From Limonium bicolor (taxonomy: Eukaryota > Streptophyta > Magnoliopsida > Caryophyllales > Plumbaginaceae), in NCBI GenBank assembly GCA_023374045.1, contig CM041778.1, forward strand, positions 94,242,839 through 94,306,838: a DNA stretch of 64,000 nt, in the 5' to 3' direction. Position numbers and translations under genes: made by a program. Positions 1 through 11,756 of the stretch are shown piece by piece (the first letter of the stretch is position 1; each line of letters starts with the position of its first letter). The notes under the pieces were generated by a model. That model was not told the DNA's origin, made no database searches, and saw nothing but the letters and a program-made list of their open reading frames with translations.

Positions 1-1
1 A

Positions 2-820
2 TCTTGTTGTAAAAGCCACAGATTACCTTTTCCTCTTAGTAAAATAAAATCCACAGAAATCTTTGAGCTCATTCACATAGACTTATGGGGTCCCTATGGG
101 ATAAAAACTCATGATGATTTCTCTTACTTTCTTACCTTTGTTGATGATTTTTCTAGAGCAACCTGGATACACTTGGTTAAACACAAATCAGATTGTTTCA
201 GTGTAATCAAACATTTTATTGAGATGTTCCAAACTCAATTCAGAAAGAAAGTCAAATGTATAAGAACTGACAATGCATACGAATTAGGAGCTAGTAAAGA
301 AGGAATAGAGTACTTAAAAGGGAAAGGAATCAAACACCAAATGTCTTGTGCTCACACACCACACCAAAATGAAGTGGTAGAAAGGAAACATAGACACATT
401 TTAGAAACGGCAAGAGGATTAATGCTTCACACGGGTTTACCTAAGGAGTTTTGGGGAGAGAGTGTTCTGACAGCAGTGTATTTAATTAATAGGATGCCTT
501 TAGATGTTTTGGGTGGAAAAAGTCCATTTTCTGTTCTATATGGAAACCAACCTGACTATGAGAATTTAAAATATTTTGGGTGTCTTGCATTTGCACATAT
601 AAATGCTCATGTCCATGATAAATTTCATCCAAAGGCTGTGAAATGTGTTTTTCTTGGCTACCCAGCAAATAAAAAGGGGTTCAAGTTGTTTGATTTGGAC
701 AATAAAAGGGTAATTGTGAACAGGGATGTGCAATTTTATGAGAATGTGTATCCTTTTAGAGGAAACACATCACAGATTCTAAACTGTCATATACTGAACA
801 TCCTCTGTTCCCTTATGTAA
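2..820 (+). pseudogene. copia-A integrase core (partial)
   Basis: The frame is open from base 2. It reads through the DDE integrase core: first Asp in HIDLWGPY (about base 80), second Asp in RTDNAYELG (about 265-290), Glu in VERKHRHILETARG (about 375-415). The post-core motif around KCVFLGYPANKKGFK near 640-690 is typical of copia integrases. The N-terminal HHCC zinc finger is only represented by its end, because the window cuts it. The frame shifts near 775, so the last residues before the stop at 820 are out of frame and the natural polyprotein continues in another frame. The product would act in the virus-like particle and nucleus to insert cDNA. Confidence 0.9.
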
Positions 821-2817
821 ATGTTGAACATACTAACCTTTTTGATGAGACACCTGGAGGATTAGTGCATGACAGACAAGAAAGCACAGCAGAAGAACAG
901 GCAAGGGATGATGTTCAAAACACAGAATCAGAGACAGCAGTTGAAGACATTGAAGAGATCAGGGACACTCAAGATGAACCAAGAGAAATGGAGCTGAGAA
1001 GGTCTACAAGAAGCAGGCAAATACCGCAGTATCTTGAGGACTATCAGCTAGGGAATGCAATGCAGTTTCCCCAAGGGAAGTTTTCTAATGCTTTTACCAG
1101 CTTGTTAATTAACAAACTATCTTTTAATATGAATCAGAAACTTTTAATTGAGAACTCTTCACAGTCGGCCTCATGCATTACACCTTCTGCTCCTAAGCAT
1201 GTCTGTTTACTTACACTGCCATCTGCAATTCATGAAAATGAAGTTGATCATGTTCTCTGTTTGACAAGAAGGAATGAAGTAGAACCAGGGGACTATTATG
1301 AGGCAGTAAACAATGAAAACTGGGTTAATGCCATGAAAGATAAGATTAGATCTTTAGAGATGAATAAGACCTGGGAGATTGTGGACTGTCCCAAGGGCAA
1401 AAAGGCCATAGGTTCTAAATGGGTCTACAAGATCAAATATAAGGCTGATGGGACCCTTGAGAGATACAAGGCAAGGCTAGTTGCTAAGGGTTATAATTAG
1501 AGATTAGGTATAGACTATTTAGAGACTTTTTCCCCCGTAGTAAAGTTTACTACTATTAGAGCAATAATTATTCTTGTTGTTAAAAGAAAGTGGAATATAA
1601 GACAGTTGGACATTAACAACGCCTTCTTGCATGGGGATTTACATGAGGAGGTTTTTATGGAGTTGCCCCTAGGATATGAAACTAGAATAAGGGAAAAAGT
1701 GTGCAAGTTGCAAAAATCTCTTTATGGGTTAAAACAGGCTTCTAGGCAGTGGCATGAAAAATTGAGTGGTTTCCTCAAGTCTTTAGGTTTTGTTCAGTCC
1801 TTAAACGATTATTCTTTGTTCACTAGGAGACATCAAGGGAAGATAACTGTGTTAGCAGTTTATGTGGATGATATTTTATTAACAGGTGATGATTCTGGTA
1901 TGATTCAGAAGGTTAGAGACAATTTGCATCAAAAATTCAGAATCAAAGATATTGGTTGTTTGGGTAGATTTCTGGGAATGGAATTTCTTAGGACTGAGAA
2001 AGGTATGATATTGATGCAAAAAGGTTTCAGTGAGCAGTTAGTTACTGAATTTGGGTGTGATAGGTTAAGAAAGGCAGTAGGACCACTAGAACTGAATGCA
2101 AAATTGCTACTGGAAGATGGGGAGCCTTTAGGTGATCCCCTTGTGTATAGGAGATTAGTAGGAAAATTGAATTTTCTTACACATACTAGGCCTGATTTGT
2201 CCTTTTTTGTTCAATTATTGAGTCAATTTCTTCAAAAGCCTACTGATATACATATGACAGCCGCATTGCATACGTTAAGGTACATTAAGGGAACCTTGAA
2301 TTATGGTTTAATGTTTAATGATACTGAAAGTCTTGAGCTAATAGCATATTGTGATGCTGACTGGGCTGGATGCCCAAATACTAGAAAATCTATTAGTGGC
2401 TTTTATATTGAATTGGGTGGAAGTGCTCTGTCTTGGAAGTCCAAAAAACAGTCTAACATGGCTCTTTCCTCTGCAGAAGCAGAGTACAGAGCTCTAAGAC
2501 AGGTTGTAGCAGAAGTAAGCTGGCTGACAAGGTTACTACATGAGCTAGGAGTAAAGGAGCTGCATCCCATTCCACTTAAGTCGGATAGTCAAGCAGCAGT
2601 CCACATTGCGAAGAATCCGGTTTTCCACGAGAGAACCAAACATATAGAGGTGGACTGTCACTTTGTGAGACAGAAAATTCTTGAAGGGCTAGTGAGAGTT
2701 GATTTTGTCTCTACAGAAAGACAGATGGTTGATGTGCTGACCAAAGTGCTTCCTGGTAGTTCCTATCCTGCTATACTTAGACAACTTGGAGTTGAGAGTG
2801 TTGATGGCTACATATGA
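821..2817 (+). pseudogene. copia-A reverse transcriptase and RNase H
   Basis: Continuation of the polyprotein in the next frame. A low-complexity linker (865-1080) precedes RT, which begins near 1300 with the WVNAMKDKIRSLE and KWVYKIKYKADG motifs. An in-frame TAG at 1498-1500 replaces the Gln usually found in KGYNQ. The same frame then continues through LDINNAFLHGDL (about 1606) to the catalytic YVDD (about 1860). RNase H follows near 2350 with YCDADWAGC and SSAEAEYRAL, and the frame ends at 2817 with the HERTKHIEVDCHFVR and DVLTK motifs of the copia C-terminus. The single TAG is a lesion; I see no readthrough context for it. Confidence 0.9.
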
Positions 2818-2918
2818 TTTGTACTGACGGTGGTTTTGTTGGTTCTATTTTCTTTTTGTTAGAGGTTTTGCTGTGTTTTAACTTCTCTATTTAGCAAAAC
2901 AAGCAATGAGAAGGGGGC

Positions 2919-3280
2919 TGTTATGAGTTAAAACACGTCGTTTTGTTTAGTTTGTTTAGTTTTGTTTTTCCCAGTTTATTTAAGCATGGTTACTGTGCGG
3001 TGGTAGTAGTTAGTTTTTGTTAGGGTTTCTTTTCCCCTTTCTCTGTTTTGCTCTGCGTAGCAACCCTTCCACTTGGCTTCCCACTTCTTCGTCCTGTACA
3101 ACTTCAAGACTCATCACCATTTTCTCTTCCAATATAGATTCGAGGTATTATTTCATGGGTTCCATGAGAACGCCATACACCAGTGGGACACTTTCGCTTT
3201 TGGTGTATGCTTTGCTATTTCCCTTGGGATGTGATGTAATCGATTGCTATGTACTCTCGCTTACCTGTATAATATTAACA
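2919..3280 (+). repeat. 3' LTR of copia-A
   Basis: The LTR starts TGTTA directly after a purine-rich tract (2909-2918, AGAAGGGGGC) and ends TAACA at 3280, giving a perfect 5-bp terminal inverted repeat and 362 bp. A TATA-like stretch (TTTATTTAAG, about 2976) lies in U3. The base run after it is TCTTG, the expected TSD, but the 5' partner is outside the window. An A-tract starts at 3291. Confidence 0.75.
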
Positions 3281-4859
3281 TCTTGATTTCAAAAAAAAAA
3301 AAATTAAGATAGCAGAAATGCAAAAATGTAGTCTTGTGATGGAAACACTCACTCCCCTCTCCTTTGTTTCACTACATTTTCTTCTGAATGACTCTTTGCT
3401 TCTCTTTTTTTCTTTCTGGTTTTGGGCTTCTGTTTCCCACTTTTGTCTAATCCCTCTCTGGCGAGGGTGTTGTTTCACTTTCTTTGTCTTTAATTTTGTC
3501 TCAAGGTTACATGACGCTTGTGGAGATTCAGGAATGTTCGGGGCTCAGGGCTTGCTGCTCGCTGTGAGGATGAGGATTAGGCAGCTGCAGTTGCAATCTT
3601 AGACCGGAAGCGGTAGAAGATGGGACTTCACGAAAGCATAATTTCTCCTCCACCAATGGTCTCACTTATTGGCATGCAGGTCAGATTTTGGCATATCAAA
3701 TCGATGCTTTTATGTTGCTGAAATTTTATGGGGAGGAGAGAGGTGCTTTTACAATTTCCTCTGTGAGCGATATGAGGTGGGAAATAGAATTTGCTTGGCT
3801 GATGGACATGCTCACCGACATGTAAAACTGAAGCACCGACATGCAATTTTGATCGATGTACTATGCAGCTGTCAAAACCAATTCCAAGAGCAGTATGAAG
3901 AACGAAGGGGTTCAAGTGGTGAGGTGATCCGATGACGTGCTATGACGAAAGTCTAGAGAAATTGAATTGTTCACCAACAAATTTTGAGCAGTTTTCCAGA
4001 GAGGGGCTTCTAGTATCGATAATAGTGCGTATGCTTTGTAGCATTATTTTCTTAACTTGATTAGTTTCATTTTATAATAAACTATATCATGTGTTTTGGC
4101 TTGTTGTTGTCTACATTGATGAGCGGGTAGGGCTCAAAGTTGCTCCGGTCATTAAGAATTACATATTCTCTAGCAGATGCTATTCAGGTATAAGGTGTTG
4201 GTTTAGTTACCGCTTTCCTAACCAATTGATTACAAAAGGGGTTCGTTTGAACCTAAACTATGTACTTATGTATCCGATTACTTATTAATATGAGGTGGTT
4301 GGTTCTTTTGAAAAGTAATAATTAAGATAGATTTTTTTTATTTGAGGATTCGTATCCTCGGTTGAAACTCTTTCATGAAAGTCAAATGTGGAGATAAACT
4401 ATAGCTTAATCATATACTGAGATTTTGTTTATATCAAAATTCAAGCACTTCCAGCTGTAGCTATTTGCCTTGCGAATTCTCCTCTATTTCGGAAGTCTTC
4501 CCTTTGTGAAGTATGTCGAACATCTCCATTCATACTGCCCAGCGAGGAGTTTTCTTCTGGCTTCTCCTTCTCTTCGTGAATCGTCTCCGCCCTGCATGCG
4601 AATTGACTGCCTATTCTCTAGTGTGGGCAGATAATTGGTAATGATGAAAACAATAACACTAACTACACTTGCCTTGTGCAGATGAGAAGAATCTCATGCA
4701 AAGACGCCCAGCGGCTGAATATTGGGCTTGGCTTGAGACCTGGTCTCACAAGCAATCCAGATTTTTCTGGATGCATTCCCATTGGTGGAATGCTTTTTTT
4801 TATTATATAAATGATTAGTTATTTTAATTATTTATTAATGATTAGTGTATTGGAAAACT
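3281..4859. other. non-coding stretch, nothing recognised
   Basis: An oligo-A tract (3291-3303) lies just past the copia LTR. Short open frames occur on both strands (for example 3318-3602 and 3669-3935), but none shows a recognisable domain, codon continuity or splice partners. A small hairpin (GCATTCC, spacer, GGAATGC) lies near 4773-4793, close to the start of the AT-rich tandem array. Confidence 0.5.
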
Positions 4860-6360
4860 AAAAAGGTATTTCTGTCATAACTTTTTTACTATATTTAAAT
4901 GTCTTCACGTTTTTCAATAATATAGAAGTAATGATTATAGGGTAGTTTAATAGTCACAGGATATTTAGTATATGACTGTAAAGGAAGTTAGTAATTCAAC
5001 ATATTGTTATATGTACTTGATATACTATTGATTTAGTATTTCAGTGTATACGTATTGGGAAACTAAAAAGCTATTTTTGACATTAAAAAATTTCACGTTT
5101 TTCAATATCGCAGAAGAAATAATAATGTGGTAGTTTAACAGTCACCCAATATCTGGTATATGAGTGTAGAACATGTTAGTGTTTAAAGATATTGTTATGA
5201 GTACTTGAACTATTACTGATTTAGTATTTGATTGTGTATGTTTTAAGAAATTAAAAATGTATTTTTGTTATAATTTTTTAATATATTTACATCTTTCACG
5301 TTTTTCAATGTTGCAGAGTAATAATTATGGGGTAGTTTAATAGTCAAGTGATATCTAGTATATGAGCGTGGAAGACGTTAGTACTTGAATATATTGTTAT
5401 AAGTACTTGATATACTACTGATTTAGTATTTGATTGTGTATGTTTTAAGAAATTAAAAATGTATTTTTGTTATAATTTTTTAATATATCTACATCTTTCA
5501 CGTTTTTCAATGTTGCAGAGTAATAATTATGGGGTTTAATAGTCAAGTGATATCTATTATATGAGCGTAGAAGACGTTAGTACTTGAATATATTGTTATA
5601 AGTACTTGATATACTACTGATTTAGTATTTGATTGTGTATGTTTTAAGAAATTAAAAATGTATTTTTGTTATAATTTTTTAATATATTTTACATCTTTCA
5701 CGTTTTTCAATGTTGCAGAGTAATAATTATGGGGTAGTTTAATAGTCAAGTGATATCTAGTATATGAGCGTAGAAGACGTAAGTACTTGAATATATTGTT
5801 ATAAGTACTTGATATACTACTGATTTAGTATTTGATTGTGTATGTTTTGAAAAATTAAAAATGTATTTTTGTTATAATTTTTTAATATATTTACATCTTT
5901 TCACGTTTTTCAATTGCAGAGTAATAATTATGGGGTAGTTTAATAGTCAAGTGATATCTAGTATATGAGCGTAGAAGACGTTAGTACTTGAATATATTGT
6001 TATAAGTACTTGATATACTACTGATTTAGTATTTGATTGTGTATGTTTTAAGAAATTAAAAATGTATTTTTGTTATAATTTTTTAATATATTACATCTTT
6101 CACGTTTTTCAATGTTGCAGAGTAATAATTATGGGGTAGTTTAATAGTCAAGTGATATCTAGTATATGAGCGTAGAAGACGTTAGTACTTGAATATATTG
6201 TTATAAGTACTTGATATACTACTGATTTAGTATTTGATTGTGTATGTTTTGAAAAATTAAAAATGTATTTTTGTTATAATTTTTTAATATATTTACATCT
6301 TTTCACGTTTTTCAATGTTGCAGAGTAATAATTATGGGGTACTTTAATACTTCTCATATC
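4860..6360. repeat. ~200-bp AT-rich tandem array, about eight units
   Basis: The landmark CACGTTTTTCAAT recurs at 4906, 5094, 5297, 5499, 5699, 5902, 6101 and 6304, giving steps of 188, 203, 202, 200, 203, 199 and 203 bases. The first two units are strongly diverged and the later ones nearly identical, which is the usual pattern of a homogenised core with a decaying edge. Each unit holds GTAATAATTATGGGGTAG, GTACTTGATATACTACTG and an AATTAAAAATGTATTTTTG block. No coding capacity. It may be a subterminal array of an old DNA transposon or a small local satellite. Confidence 0.92.
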
Positions 6361-6675
6361 TGTTATATGATTATAAGTGTACATGGTAATTTAAAGTAGA
6401 ACTCACTTAGTATTTGAAACGAATAGTAGTATTAATGTTTAACCAGTAAATGAATTTAACACACACTAGTATTCGAGTAAGGCTTTTTACAGTATATATA
6501 ACAATAGAGTCGGTATTTCTTCATTTACCACTGGACATAAAAACTGAACTGAGGAATGGGTAGATGAATAGTCAAAACGAAAATAAACATGATATATATA
6601 TGTTTCTCACATGGCATACCAGAATTACTTAATACTACTTAACTTCTTCTTCCTCATTCCACTTCACCACCATTT

Positions 6676-6900
6676 TCACATGATATGGTATTTTTCCCGA
6701 TTCTTGGTTAGTAATTCCAATACAGTACGGTCATGGATGGTTAGTAATGGACCAAATCCAGCTTTTTCTATAGCTTGTTCCTTAAGCAACCTCATAGGAT
6801 CACTCTTCAATCCCTGGAGTAAATCAATGAGGCGGGCAGTTGAACCTCGACAAGTTGACATAAATAGCTTCGGGTCATTTTCTTGTGCCAACTGTTACAA
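6676..6900 (-). pseudogene. isolated exon-like coding fragment between two tandem arrays
   Basis: The reverse strand is open for about 71 codons. It reads as ordinary protein (NDPKLFMSTCRGSTARLIDLL, then EKAGFGPLLTIHDRTVLELL) and follows a CAG that could be a splice acceptor near 6893. The GFG-LL pattern resembles a stretch in plant transposon proteins that carry Ulp1 or PMD-type domains (MULE and relatives), but I cannot assign a family with confidence. No neighbouring exons are recognisable. It is probably a remnant of the transposon that also owned the flanking arrays. Confidence 0.35.
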
Positions 6901-6939
6901 AAAACGATTGAATATCAGAAAAAGCATTATAATTAGTAA

Positions 6940-7620
6940 CATACATGTAATATTCGTATACTTAATCTGGGAGAATTCGTATACTTGACACTATCACGTT
7001 GGTATACTTGATTTATAAATATTCATGTACTTAACACTATCACATCTGTATACTTGATCTGTAAACGGTCCTATACTTCACACTATTACATTCGTATACT
7101 TAATTTGTAACCATCTGTATACTTCACACTATCACATCCGTATACTTCGCACTATTACATTTGTATACTTAATTTGAGGGAATTCGTATACTTAACACTA
7201 TCAAATTCATATACTTAATATGTAAATATTCTTATACTTAACTATCACATTGGTATACTTGATTTGTAAATATTCGTATACTTAACACTCTCACATCCGT
7301 ATACTTAATTTGTAAAAATTCTTACTTAACACTATCACATTGGTATACTTGATTTGTAAAAATTCATATACTTAACACTGTGACATCCGTATACTTAATC
7401 TGTAAAGTTTCGTTTACTTCGCTCTATTACATTCGTATACTTAATTTATAACCATCTGTATACTAAACACTATCACATTCGTATACTTCACACTATTACA
7501 GTCGCATACTTAATTTGTGGTAATTCATATACCTAACACTATCACATTGATATACTTAATATGTAAAAAGTTCGTATACTTACTATGTACATATTCTTAT
7601 ACTTAACATTATCATATTTT
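6940..7620. repeat. ~45-bp imperfect tandem array (GTATACTT family)
   Basis: About fourteen degenerate units built from CGTATACTTAACACTATCAC and GTATACTTAATTTGTAA. Unit length varies by several bases and units often alternate CACTATCACATT and CACTATTACATT. The core TATACTT or TACTTGATATAC also occurs in the 200-bp array upstream. No coding capacity. Confidence 0.85.
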
Positions 7621-8124
7621 GTCAGAAAGTGGAGGAACTGCTAAGAATAATAGACCTATTTATTTTTGTCATACCGTCAACAACACACTACCAGATGATC
7701 AGATGTATAGGGACCATGTGATGTGGGATCAGATAAAACCAAACAATAAGATCAAATAAATTACGCAGAGTTTCGTCCTCAAAGCTCTACAAGGCAGCTA
7801 ATCGAATCCACGGACTTGATTTATCAAACACTTTTTTTTTACAGATACATATACTTAATATACAATCATTATAATACCTTATTTTTGTTGGACGAAGCCT
7901 AACTTGCTGTATTACCCACTATATAGTACACAAAAAAAAATTTACCGTTGTCTTCCTTTTGGATTTGGCTTTTGAAATGTGTTGATCCAACTCCATTCTC
8001 ACTTTCTGGAGTGCTGGGGATGCCGATTGTGTGTGGTTTCTGTTGTCGCTATGAAGCCCGTCGAAAGAACTCTCAGCATTACCCCCAAATTCACGCCTGG
8101 ACGACAGGAGAAGCAAACAGCATA
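7621..8124. other. non-coding stretch, nothing recognised
   Basis: AT-rich, with one further TACTTAATATAC motif near 7852, so it probably belongs to the same old element as the arrays to its left. No recognisable domains on either strand. Confidence 0.4.
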
Positions 8125-8395
8125 ATGGTGAATTTTCATATACCTCTTGTCGATTGAATGGGACAGGAGAAAGTGGTTGTGGGTAGTTAACCCAGATTTT
8201 GAACAGAACGGCGAATTTCCATATCCCTTTTGGAAGGAGAGAGAAAAACAGGGAATCAAACAAAAGAATGGAAAATTTTCATATACCTCTGCTTCTTCGA
8301 TGGAATGAGACAGGAGAAAGGGGTGGTGGGTAATTAACCTAGATTTTGAAACCATCGGCGAATTTCCATCACTTTTGGAAGGAGAGAGACAAACA
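8125..8395. repeat. tandem duplication, ~143-bp unit, two copies
   Basis: The block beginning ATGGTGAATTTTCATATACC (8125) recurs as ATGGAAAATTTTCATATACC near 8268. Both copies run through GAATGGGACAGGAGAAAG or its variant, CAGATTTTGAA, GGCGAATTTCCAT and TTTTGGAAGGAGAGAG. The duplication accounts for the pairs of similar reverse-strand open frames here, which have no recognisable domain. Confidence 0.8.
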
Positions 8396-9289
8396 ATGGA
8401 GCATATGATCTTCGCACAACGAACACCGATGACTGATGGCAGGGTAAACCGGCGGCCTGGTAGGCAAGCAGGCTATGATCAGTGTCAATTGAGGAGGACA
8501 CGAATGTCGACGGCGCAAAAGAGAGATTCCCGGAGCCGGAGAGACGTGATGAAAGTATATGAATTTTGAAAGTATATGTCGTGGAGCACAGTGGCGTAAG
8601 CACAGTGGTGTATGGTAGAAGTTGCAGAAATATGAATTATGTGTTGGTTGGTGAATTAATTTGAGAGGGAGTGGTTAATTTCAAAAAAATTGAGAGAGAA
8701 TGGAGGTAGAGGATGACTGGCGGGAGGAGGAAGGTAAAAAAGTTGATTTTTAGTACTTTTGGTAATTGATTTAGGAATTCTAAGAGTCTAGTAATTATTA
8801 TAACTACTAAGATAGGTGTTATTATAGCCTATAAAATAGGTCTGCTGGATTTTTAATTAATGTTGTTTTTCATTTTAAAAAATAAAAATGTCAGAAAAAT
8901 AACAACTTAAATTTTCACCATTAGATTACTTATCTCCTAGATCTAATGGACTAAATTGAGTCCAGAGAGATCAGGGACCTCAACTGTCCAGGCCCTAACC
9001 CAAATTCGAATATATTCTCTCTCAAAATTTCTCCATTTCCCTGTGACATGCAAATGGCAGAGATTGCAGGGTGTTCTTTGTCTGTTTTCTTCTCATCAAC
9101 CTTTCACCTACCTTTTCCTATATTAAACTGACAAAGGAGACGGGAGTTCCTCACTTCAAATCTGTCGCCCACGTTTTTTTTCTTAACCTATTATCTACTG
9201 GTGTTCTTCGTTTTGGCCTCTACCTAAAGTCCACTCGTTATTCAATCCCTTTCGAAAGGAGGCAGTATCTAGTTTGAGTCTCTATCCTG
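8396..9289. other. non-coding stretch, nothing recognised
   Basis: Contains an 8-9-bp inverted pair (CCATTAGAT and ATCTAATGG, about 8920-8950) as seen at some plant transposon ends, but no matching far end. Open frames are short and without domain similarity. Confidence 0.4.
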
Positions 9290-10667
9290 ATTAAACTAAT
9301 AAACTAATGAAATCAAATAACAGGAAATTGGGGGTTAGAATTGCTAAAATAAATAAATTAAATTGAAAACAATAAAAGATGATCTTCTTGACCAGCTAAA
9401 CAGAGGAATCATAGTTTACTACTTCTCTCTAGTTCTTCAATTCCCTTTTCTATGTGTTTTCTTAATTCTAGCTTGCAACCTCGGATCTAAATTAATCTAA
9501 AACCTGTCTCCTGCAAGATAGATTCTTACTAGAAATTCCTAAATCCTAACTCTCGTTATGAATTTATTAATTAACTAGTAGTAGCATTCAAGATTCATCC
9601 AGTTTCTAGTTAGCTAATCCCGAGGAATTACCGTCTCAAGTTTCACTGGAAGTATTCTTATGGTCTAAGCAATGCCGTAGTTCTCACTTGTAAGCAGTCA
9701 AACAAAATAAACTCAAGTAATCATAAATCACAAGAGAATTTAACGATGAATTAAGGAATAAAACTACAATTTGTATAAAATTATTTGTGAACACAAAAGG
9801 AAGAAGAAATCACATACTAAGAATCCATAATAAACCAGAATTATGAACCACTACTTAGGCATAAGAGACAAAGAAATAACAACAATGATAAAGAGATTAT
9901 AAAACATCATCTAATTGTTGTAGAACTGATGATGAATCCAGTCTCTGTCTTCTGCTCCCGTGTCCAAGTTGCTCTCTATTTTTCCTGTCTTCTTCCCTCT
10001 TCTGTCAACAACTAGGTTTTGGAAATTAGAAGAATATAAGATGATCTCTCTCGTTGCTGATAACAAGTTTATATACTTCCTGCTCCATTAAGTAAAACGA
10101 CACGGCGCTCTCCCGTCTTCTTGGTCCGTGTTATATATTTGGACGTCTCTCAATTGGTTTGCGTGACAGAAGTGAAGCATGGTCTGACACTCTGTCCGGG
10201 TCTAATACCCAAACGTCTCACGTAGATCATGCCGCGTGACATAATAAACTTGGTCCAGGTTTTTTCCCAGGATACAGACCCGGACCAGGTGTCAAAATGG
10301 CCAGTGGGTAAGCTCTGGTGTGGTCCGGGTTTACAAGTCCGGACACATACCCGGACCACACCTAAATCTTAGCAGAGTGTGTATCTTAGGGATGATCCGG
10401 GTTTATAGGTCCAGACAAAGACCCGAACCGACTTCAAAATGCTCCAAAATAATTGTTTTGACTCCTGTTCGGCCCTGTCTTGATTGTTAAACTCATGGAA
10501 CGCGTTTCTAGCCCCTTTCTTCAGTATTTTCACTTATTTAAGCATAAGTCAGGGGAGTTCTTCGCATATAATATAAATTAACACATAAGTAAAGGAATTT
10601 ATCACATATTCCAATAACATATTAATCAAATTAAGCATAAAAATATGGATAAATTCCACACTTATTA
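9290..10667 (-). repeat. probable solo or remnant LTR (Ty3/gypsy-like), boundaries uncertain
   Basis: Read on -, the block starts about 10667 with AATAAGTGTGGAATTTATCC. It contains a U3-like region with iterated CCGG-type motifs (10190-10440), a TATA box (TATATAAACTTG, about 10065-10080) and then a long AT-rich, pyrimidine-containing R/U5-like stretch without open frames. This layout matches a plant gypsy LTR. I found no paired LTR, primer site or TSD, so solo LTR, truncated LTR or 5' UTR remnant are all possible. Confidence 0.5.
10318..10363. repeat. perfect 14-bp inverted repeat in U3-like region
   Basis: GGTGTGGTCCGGGT (10318-10331) pairs with ACCCGGACCACACC (10350-10363) across an 18-base spacer that itself holds the palindrome GTCCGGAC. 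Weaker copies of GTCCGGGT and ACCCGGAC lie at about 10190-10215, 10250-10290 and 10395-10430. Confidence 0.9.
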
Positions 10668-10799
10668 GTTGTTCCTTGGAGTAGTGGAGGATGGGGAAGC
10701 ATTGGGCTTCAAATTTCTGCATCTTAAGATTCTGATTACTATTCAAGTATTTATCCTGTGTGCTCTACCGATGATGGTGGATGGCCAATATTGTATAGT

Positions 10800-11238
10800 C
10801 ACTATTACTTAAGACAATGTGCCACGAATTTGTTCCATTTGCAATCTCTTTACTCACACTACTGTTGCATGCTTCACGATTTGGCCGGCGGATGTAGGTG
10901 GAGTTCCATTTGGAATGTGGTTGTCAACTGAAACCTATTTAGCGAGGAGTCTTGCGGAAGAAAGGGATCTAGCAGATCCATGGAGCATAACCAAACTTGG
11001 ACACTAGTTCCCCCTACTCCTCTGCTTGGGCTAATAAACCATGCACACGAACCACACTACCTGGTCTAGTAGGGGATCACCCGATGCTCCAAGTTGTCCA
11101 CACGAAAGGAAATACAATGAGGTTCTTTCAAAATCCTCACAAGCAGAGTACCGGGAACTTCAGCCGGCAGAAGCGGGGAGGAAGGGGAAGGAAAAGGCCT
11201 TTGTTAACTCTGCTTCGGTTAATCAAGTGAAAGAATAG
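10800..11238 (+). pseudogene. zinc-knuckle (CX2CX4HX4C) fragment, LINE ORF1 / DUF4283-associated type
   Basis: The frame at 10819-11007 opens with PRICSICNLFTHTTVAC, a CX2CX4HX4C knuckle of the kind found after DUF4283 in plant LINE ORF1 and related gag-like proteins. It is followed by a PFGMWL motif and a stop at 11005-11007. A second frame (10997-11238) continues with a basic, charged tail. There is no RT nearby, so this is a fragment. The assignment rests on the knuckle and its flanking residues only. Confidence 0.45.
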
Positions 11239-11616
11239 GACAAAGGGAAAGATAAGAAGGTTTTGTGTGCCCAGGACCATGGTGGTGAAAGAGCACATTG
11301 ATTAGAATGTCTTTATCATTTAGATACTATTCCAATAGTTGGATATTTTTGTCGAAACTCCTAAACTTTTGTTCCTAGGGTTTGTAGAGATTTTCAATGC
11401 TACAAAAACTATGAATCGTTCAAGTTAGCTTAGATGAGAGGTTGTAGTATAAGAATCAAAGTATCCTTCAAATTAACCATTTTGTTTCTTCTCGCCTCTT
11501 TTACAACTCGTTCACAACCTTAGTGCTTAATTTATATGTGACCTTTGTTTTCCAGTTCGCTAAGAGTGTGTATTCCCTGCTTTGCAAGCATTCTCACTGA
11601 GCTAGTGCTCTTAACA
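11239..11616. other. non-coding flank of the MULE
   Basis: AT-rich single-copy-looking sequence up to the left inverted repeat of the MULE. No domain, hairpin or repeat is recognised. Confidence 0.4.
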
Positions 11617-11700
11617 AATGAGGGTCACTACGCTCAGTCGGGTTTTCACTTCGCTCAGTCGGAAAAAGACTATTTGCCCCTACTATAATAATTTTCAAAT
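11617..11700 (+). repeat. left terminal inverted repeat of the MULE
   Basis: AATGAGGGTCACTACGCTCA begins the repeat. CAGTCGGGTTTTCACTTCGC and CTCAGTCGGAAA follow, then TTTGCCCCTACT. The reverse complement of 22470-22555 shows the same order with a roughly 14-base insertion after GAGGGT. Confidence 0.85.
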
Positions 11701-11756
11701 ATTTCTATATTTACCCACAATTTATGATATATTACAAGGTGACCCCAAATTTCATT

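Larger units (their letters stand above)
1..3280 (+). mobile_element. Ty1/copia LTR retrotransposon (copia-A), 5' part outside window
   Basis: The 3' portion of a copia element: integrase, then reverse transcriptase and RNase H (the copia gene order), then a purine tract and a 3' LTR. The reading frame is broken by one frameshift near base 775 and one nonsense codon (TAG at 1498-1500), so this copy is dead. It resembles the copia element at 55.6-60.6 kb in domain order and motifs but is clearly diverged from it. The 5' LTR, gag and protease lie outside the window, so neither insertion age nor TSD can be checked. Confidence 0.93.

Noticed and set aside
1498..1500. Programmed stop readthrough in copia-A pol
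   Set aside because: Copia elements do not usually regulate pol this way, the stop is inside RT, and the element has other lesions.
3281..3303. A-tract after the copia LTR taken as the tail of a processed retrocopy
   Set aside because: The LTR has a complete TGTTA...TAACA terminal pair ending at 3280, ten bases before the A-tract, so ordinary LTR integration suffices.
4860..7620. Regularly spaced repeats as a CRISPR-like array
   Set aside because: Unit lengths (200 and about 45) without unique spacers, eukaryotic context, no cas genes.
8375..8603. Open frames on both strands near 8.4-8.6 kb as a host gene
   Set aside because: Short, overlapping, no domain, no splice partners, next to a tandem duplication.
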